Shown here piece by piece: positions 59,249 through 64,000 of a stretch of DNA of 64,000 nucleotides. Every line of letters begins with the position of its first letter. Within the stretch, counting starts at the first letter, position 1. The stretch lies in NCBI GenBank assembly GCA_002457215.1, contig NTJZ01000001.1:186001-250000 (forward strand), read 5' to 3'. Made by a program: the position numbers and the translations under genes. The notes beneath the pieces are model-generated. The model was not told the DNA's origin and ran no database searches. It saw only the letters and a list, made by a program, of their open reading frames with translations. Origin of the DNA: OM182 bacterium MED-G28. Its GTDB lineage: Bacteria > Pseudomonadota > Gammaproteobacteria > Pseudomonadales > Pseudohongiellaceae.

Positions 59249-60484
59249 TTAAATTGCCTTATCTAGCAATAAAGACGTCTCCACTGATTCATCTGCAAGC
59301 ACCGAAGCAGGTATGCGCACCCCCCCTTTAATCAATTGCTTACTTAGCATAAATTCCTTTGGTCTACCCACACAGTCAGCAGCAATTATTACACCCTCTT
59401 TCAAATAAAAAACCACAAATCCTGATTCGTTTTCTGGCGATGGATTACCTCTGAGAACGGTTTCATCTGCGCCCTCACTCAAGCCTGTCATTTGCAGTTT
59501 AGTTCCAAATTGATCAGACCAAAACCACGGCACTGCATTATAAACTTCTTGTTTATCACAGATATTTGCAGCTGCACAACGAGCCTGATCGTTCGCATTC
59601 TGGACAGATTCTAATCTAATATCTCGTTTATATATTTGACTGGGATGGATCGTACAATCACCAGCAGAGAAAATATCTGTATCGCTGGTTTGAGTAAATT
59701 TGTTTACTACAATTCCACGATCAACTTCCAAGCCTGCTGCCTCCGCCAAACTTATATTAGGAGAAACGCCCACACCAATTATCACAGTATCTGCCAATAG
59801 CTCCCTACCATCCTGACATATTACTTTCTCCACTCGACCGTCACCTTCGATACTTTCAACAGCGGTAGAAGTCAGAATATTCACGCCCTCTTTCTTATGA
59901 AGCGCCGAGACATAGGAAGACATTATTTCTCCCGTGACTCTTTCCAATATTCGATCGGCAAGCTCTATAACGGTTACACTTAACCCTAGTTTGCTTAGCA
60001 CCGCGGCTGATTCGAGCCCTATGTAGCCGGCACCAATAATTACCGCTTTTTTACTATTCGAAAGCTTTTGACTCAGAAGAGCAACATCTGCAGCTGTCCG
60101 AACATAGAAAATATTATCCAGAGATCCGCCAATTGAAATCTTATTAACTCGTGAACCCGTGCACAGTGCTAGTTTTTCATAATTAATTTCTTGCCCGTTA
60201 CTTAACATAATCTTTTTCTTACCGGGATAAAGCTGCAACACCGTTAAGCCAAGTTTTAATTCTATATTGTTGTCTATAAACATTTTTTCGGGTCGCAAAC
60301 GTATTGCATCTATTGCCTTTTCTCCAGCCAAATGCTCTTTAGACAATGGTGGCCGGTGGTAAGGCAATTCTGATTCCTCACCTATTAGAATAATTCCGTC
60401 TTTCCAGCCTTCTTTTCGTAATTGCATCGCTAGCGTAACACCTGCATGACTAGCACCAATAATTACACAATCCTTTTTGCTCAT
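59249..60484 (-). CDS. FAD-dependent ferredoxin-reductase-like oxidoreductase
   Basis: A 411-residue flavoprotein of the putidaredoxin/rhodocoxin reductase type. It has the FAD motif IIGASHAGVTLA near the N-terminus, PYHRPPLSKE, the NAD(P) motif IIGAGYIGLESA, the FAD aspartate in DIFSAGDC and the C-terminal reductase domain. Such enzymes pass electrons from NAD(P)H to a 2Fe-2S ferredoxin, often for a P450 or dioxygenase; no such partner is nearby. The open frame extends to 60526, but the ATG at 60484 starts the Rossmann strand and does not overlap ung. Confidence 0.88.
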   Translation of the reverse strand: MSKKDCVIIGASHAGVTLAMQLRKEGWKDGIILIGEESELPYHRPPLSKEHLAGEKAIDAIRLRPEKMFIDNNIELKLGLTVLQLYPGKKKIMLSNGQEINYEKLALCTGSRVNKISIGGSLDNIFYVRTAADVALLSQKLSNSKKAVIIGAGYIGLESAAVLSKLGLSVTVIELADRILERVTGEIMSSYVSALHKKEGVNILTSTAVESIEGDGRVEKVICQDGRELLADTVIIGVGVSPNISLAEAAGLEVDRGIVVNKFTQTSDTDIFSAGDCTIHPSQIYKRDIRLESVQNANDQARCAAANICDKQEVYNAVPWFWSDQFGTKLQMTGLSEGADETVLRGNPSPENESGFVVFYLKEGVIIAADCVGRPKEFMLSKQLIKGGVRIPASVLADESVETSLLLDKAI

Positions 60485-60495
60485 CTGTATCTCGA

Positions 60496-61212
60496 TTAAT
60501 CTGTACGAATTTGTGGTAGTTGCCAATCAATTGGCGCCATACCTTGCTTATCTAGATAGGCATTAGCTTTGGAAAAATGTCGATTTCCAAAAAAACCCCT
60601 GTTTGCGGAAAGTGGCGATGGATGCGGCGACTCCAAAACCAAGTGCTTCTCTCGATTAATCATAAACCCCTTCCTTTGCGCATAACTTCCCCAAAGTAAA
60701 AAAACTAAACCTTTTCTTTTAGTATTGAGAATTTCAACAATTTTGTCCGTAAACCTTTCCCAACCTTGGCGTTGATGAGAGGCGGCATTCCCTGCCTCTA
60801 CTGTTAGCACGGCATTAAGCAACAACACCCCCTGCTCGGCCCAATAATTTAAACAACCATGCTTAGGTGGCAGGAAGCCGGTATCTGATTCAAGTTCTTT
60901 GTAGATATTCAACAATGATGGTGGAACCGCGACTCCTGATTTGACCGAAAAGCATAAACCATGTGCCTGACCTGCACCGTGATAAGGATCTTGGCCGAGA
61001 ATAACTAATTTACAGCTATCTATTGGGGTTAAATCCAGCGCGCTGAAGATTTCATTGCCAGGTGGATATATAAGTTTTCCCGCCTGTTTTTGGCGTAATA
61101 AGAAACTACGTAGCTGAACCATATAGTCAGAAATAAATTCATCAGCAAGGGCCCTTTTCCATGACGCTTCCAGCTTGATATCTCTTACATTCTGAGCTTG
61201 CGATTCAATCAC
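60496..61212 (-). CDS. ung: Uracil-DNA glycosylase
   Basis: Removes uracil from DNA. The family-1 motifs are intact: the catalytic aspartate in GQDPYHG and the histidine in HPSPLSA, with [11 protein letters not shown] between. The open frame reaches 61251, which would overlap lysS by 47 bases. I use the GTG at 61212, which gives 238 residues and an eight-base overlap; no clear ribosome binding site is seen for either. It follows lysS on the same strand. Confidence 0.93.
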   Translation of the reverse strand: MIESQAQNVRDIKLEASWKRALADEFISDYMVQLRSFLLRQKQAGKLIYPPGNEIFSALDLTPIDSCKLVILGQDPYHGAGQAHGLCFSVKSGVAVPPSLLNIYKELESDTGFLPPKHGCLNYWAEQGVLLLNAVLTVEAGNAASHQRQGWERFTDKIVEILNTKRKGLVFLLWGSYAQRKGFMINREKHLVLESPHPSPLSANRGFFGNRHFSKANAYLDKQGMAPIDWQLPQIRTD

Positions 61213-62710
61213 TATTTTGCTGTGGTCGCATATGTGGGAATAACAGCACATCTTTTATCGAGGGAGTGTTTGTAAACAACATAACTAATCGATCTATGCC
61301 AATACCTTCACCAGCGGTTGGTGGCAATCCATATTCCAAAGCTGTGATGTAATCGTTATCATAATGCATGGCCTCATTGTCACCAGAGCTCTTTTGCGCA
61401 GCTTGCTCTAAAAACCTTTCTGCTTGGTCCTCAGGGTCATTTAATTCCGAAAACCCATTTGCCAATTCACGGCCGCCAATAATTAGTTCAAACCGGTCAG
61501 TGACTTCAGGTTGACCCTCCTTCCGTCGCGCTAGAGGGGAGACTTCAATAGGGTATTCCATGATAAATGTTGGCTGATCCAACTGCGCTTCCACTTTCTG
61601 CTCAAAGATCTCCATTACAATTTTACCCAAAGACCAAGATTCATCAATGCTTACGTCCAGCTTATTCGCCGCAGCTATAGCCGCAACTTTGGAGACTAAA
61701 TCAACAGCCTGTAAACCACAGTAAGATTCAATTGCATTGTGAACTGTGAGCCGCCTAAAGGGTTGAGAAAAATCATACTCGGCCCCTTGATATGAAATCG
61801 ATGTGCTCCCAATAACTGTCTTTGCGATACTTCTAAATAAATCTTCTGTTAAATCCATTAAATCATCATAGCGCGCATAAGCTTGATAAAACTCAAGCAT
61901 CGTGAATTCAGGATTATGTCTTGTAGATAACCCCTCGTTTCTGAAGTTACGATTCAATTCAAATACTTTTTCAAAACCACCAACAACCAAACGTTTTAAG
62001 TACAATTCTGGGGCCACTCGAAGATACATATCCTGATCAAGTGCATTATGATGGGTAATAAATGGCCTCGCCGTAGCCCCGCCAGGGATTACTTGCATCA
62101 TTGGTGTTTCGACTTCCATAAAGCCTAGCTCTTCAAAATAGTGACGTATAAAACGAATTATCCTGGAACGGATTTTAAATACTGAGCGAGATTCTTCATT
62201 TACTATAAGGTCAACATAGCGCCGACGATAACGCATCTCCATATCAGTTAACCCTTTGTATTTGTCAGGGAGCGGCCGCAAAGATTTAGTCAACAGCTCG
62301 AATTCCTCGACACGCACGGTCAATTCGTCTTGATTAGTTTTAAACACTTGACCTTTGACGCCAATTATATCGCCTAGATCAAGGGATTTTAGTTCTTCAG
62401 CCATTGCTTCGGAATATGATTTTCTATTCATGTATAGCTGGATTTGCGTGCCTTCATCACTAATAACAACAAAAGGGCCGCGCATACGGATAATCCGCCC
62501 CGCCACTTTAGCCTGAACTGTCAATTCTTCTAGCTCGATCTTCTCTTTTCCTGAATAAGCAGAAACTAATTCAACGGCTTTAGATTCTTTCTTAAAGGCG
62601 TTAGGGAAAGCCTCTCTCTTCATGCGAATGCTACTGAGTTTTTCCCGTCGCTGCGCAATCAGATTATTCTCATCTTCTTGCTTTTCATAATTGTTATTTT
62701 CTTCATTCAT
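61205..62710 (-). CDS. lysS: Lysyl-tRNA synthetase (class II)
   Basis: Charges tRNA-Lys. The 501-residue protein has an N-terminal OB-fold anticodon domain (about 60-150, [10 protein letters not shown]), motif 2 in [24 protein letters not shown] and motif 3 in [12 protein letters not shown]. It starts ten bases after prfB; the prfB-lysS pair is a conserved gamma-proteobacterial unit. Confidence 0.98.
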   Translation of the reverse strand: MNEENNNYEKQEDENNLIAQRREKLSSIRMKREAFPNAFKKESKAVELVSAYSGKEKIELEELTVQAKVAGRIIRMRGPFVVISDEGTQIQLYMNRKSYSEAMAEELKSLDLGDIIGVKGQVFKTNQDELTVRVEEFELLTKSLRPLPDKYKGLTDMEMRYRRRYVDLIVNEESRSVFKIRSRIIRFIRHYFEELGFMEVETPMMQVIPGGATARPFITHHNALDQDMYLRVAPELYLKRLVVGGFEKVFELNRNFRNEGLSTRHNPEFTMLEFYQAYARYDDLMDLTEDLFRSIAKTVIGSTSISYQGAEYDFSQPFRRLTVHNAIESYCGLQAVDLVSKVAAIAAANKLDVSIDESWSLGKIVMEIFEQKVEAQLDQPTFIMEYPIEVSPLARRKEGQPEVTDRFELIIGGRELANGFSELNDPEDQAERFLEQAAQKSSGDNEAMHYDNDYITALEYGLPPTAGEGIGIDRLVMLFTNTPSIKDVLLFPHMRPQQNSD

Positions 62711-62720
62711 AATCTTGCAA

Positions 62721-63819
62721 TTAAAGCCCCAACTTCAAACTAGCTTCTATAAATTTATCTAAATCCCCGTCGAGAACTGCGCCGGTATTAGTAACTTCGA
62801 TGTTTGTGCGCAAATCCTTAATTCGCGACGAATCCAGAACATAAGAACGGATCTGACTACCCCAGCCTATATCAGCCTTTGCTTCTTCAACGGACTGTGC
62901 TTCTTCTTTGCGCTTTAATTCTTCTAACTCATAAAGTTTAGCTTTGAGTTGTTTTATAGCCATCTCTTTATTTTTATGCTGAGAGCGTTGGCTCTGGCAT
63001 TGCACAACTATACCGGAAGACTCATGAGTTAGGCGTACCGCCGAGTCAGTTTTGTTGACATGCTGACCGCCAGCGCCACTTGAGCGGTAAGTATCAATTC
63101 GCACATCCGACATATCCAGATCTACTTCGATGTCATCGTTAATTTCTGGCGAGACAAAAATCGAAGCGAAAGAAGTATGTCTGCGGCTTCCTGAGTCAAA
63201 TGGCGATTTCCTGACAAGTCTGTGCACTCCAGTCTCCGTGCGAAGCCAGCCGAAGGCGAATTCACCACTAATATGAATTGTGGCACTTTTTATTCCCGCT
63301 ACGTCTCCGCCAGAAACCTCCACCAAATCAGTAGAGAACCCCTTATTTTCACTCCAGCGCAAATACATCCTTAATAGCATTTCTGCCCAATCTTGAGCTT
63401 CAGTGCCGCCAGAACCAGCCTGAATATCCACATAAGCATTAGAATTGTCCATGTTCCCAGAGAACATCCGACGAAATTCTAACGCTTCCAGTCGTTCAAG
63501 CAGGCTAACTAGATCTTTATCAGCTGCTTCATAAAGTTCTTCGTCGGACTCATCTATAGCGAGACTGAATAATTCTTGGACTTCAGCTATTCCGGAATAG
63601 AGAATATCAATGGTACGGACAATTTCTTCGAGGTTGGATCGCTCCTTCCCTAATGCCTGAGCGTATTCCGGGTTTTCCCAAACTATGGATTCCCCCAACT
63701 CTAGCTCAACTTCAGCCAAGCGGTCCTTTTTTACTTCGTAGTCAAAGATACCCCCTGAGACTATCAGTGCGATTTTCTAGCTCCTTTAGCTTGTTCAGTT
63801 GGCTATTAATTTCTAACAT
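62721..63819 (-). CDS. prfB: Peptide chain release factor 2 (programmed +1 frameshift)
   Basis: RF2 releases nascent protein at UGA and UAA stops. The gene is read in two frames: 25 codons from ATG 63819 ending in CTT and an in-frame TGA (63744-63742), then a +1 shift into the main frame to 62721, giving 365 residues as in E. coli. The GGQ loop is intact ([14 protein letters not shown]) and the stop-recognition SPF motif is in [11 protein letters not shown]. The first part reads [10 protein letters not shown]...RTDSLRGYL. It precedes lysS by ten bases. Confidence 0.97.
63742..63756 (-). promoter_or_regulatory. prfB: Programmed +1 frameshift site of prfB
   Basis: In the message the site reads AGGGGG TAT CTT TGA C. 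The AGGGGG acts as an internal Shine-Dalgarno sequence, CTT is the slippery codon, and TGA is the stop that RF2 itself recognises. This is base for base the E. coli arrangement from AGGGGG to TGAC. When RF2 is scarce the ribosome pauses at TGA and shifts, so RF2 controls its own level. Confidence 0.96.
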
Positions 63820-64000
63820 TTGAGAAATTCCACTGCTTGGTTCGCGAAGGTTACCATTTTACCCCATTGCTTCTTCGATCGCCTCTTTTGGTTTTCAAAA
63901 AATAGTGCTCTAGCACCCAGTCCTTAGCAAAACTTATCTCCTTGCAGGCTTTAATGGAGACCTAAGTAACCGAAACCACAAAACAGAAAGTCTTCTTATC

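Noticed and set aside
1..64000. CRISPR arrays, transposases, toxin-antitoxin pairs, prophage or defence genes
   Set aside because: Searched for by eye on both strands; no repeat-spacer array, transposase or phage-type gene was seen.

Overview
The window is a chromosomal segment of a Gammaproteobacterium, most likely a marine or aquatic member of the broad Pseudomonadales (which now includes the former Cellvibrionales). This rests on gene order and families: asd-fimV-truA-trpF-trpB-trpA, mfd-csiV beside a long-form gap gene, cysS-glnS facing ppiB-lpxH, the prfB-lysS pair, fused nuoCD, and an MTI-type phosphorylase. I cannot assign a genus. The DNA is AT-leaning. TTG and GTG starts are frequent and several sit behind good ribosome binding sites. 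No insertion sequences, prophage genes, CRISPR arrays or rRNA genes were seen.

Layout. 1-9136 (minus strand) carries tryptophan, leucine and aspartate-family biosynthesis with truA and fimV, then aroC and prmB; leuB is not between leuD and asd. 10184-13692 holds folE, a DUF4892/OmpA-like protein, sixA, a DUF4389 membrane protein and gpsA. 13804-14395 is a decayed rnfG gene. 14429-29182 is the complete 13-gene complex I operon, nuoA to nuoN. 29660-32303 holds apbE and gap; mfd and csiV diverge from gap. 36941-39428 has mtiP, a DUF1643 gene and an FkbM-type methyltransferase. 39436-40548 is a tRNA region (Arg, His, Pro) with a strong promoter, a strong terminator and possibly a structured RNA. 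40611-45606 holds cysS, glnS, ppiB, lpxH and a DUF1289 protein. acnB and pepN converge on a long perfect hairpin. 51421-55549 holds DUF2797, a YeaC-like protein, a GlpG-type rhomboid, nadK and a D-cysteine desulfhydrase-like enzyme. 55732-58525 has tRNA-Asp, a ceramidase-like membrane hydrolase, two small unknown proteins and tRNA-Val. The right end has queD, a ferredoxin-reductase-like flavoprotein, ung, lysS and prfB, the last with an intact programmed frameshift.

How it works together. Most genes are housekeeping. The most informative theme is respiratory-chain turnover. apbE flavinylates Na+-NQR and Rnf subunits and is typically found next to nqr genes. Here it lies directly between gap and nuoA, no nqr genes are present, and an rnfG relic follows nuoN. 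I read this as loss of flavin-linked sodium pumps at a locus now held by proton-pumping complex I. That history is inference; the relic itself is directly visible. I found no clearly new multi-gene system. The best leads are the rnfG relic with orphaned apbE, the ceramidase-like gene with its unknown neighbours, and the structured stretch downstream of tRNA-Arg.
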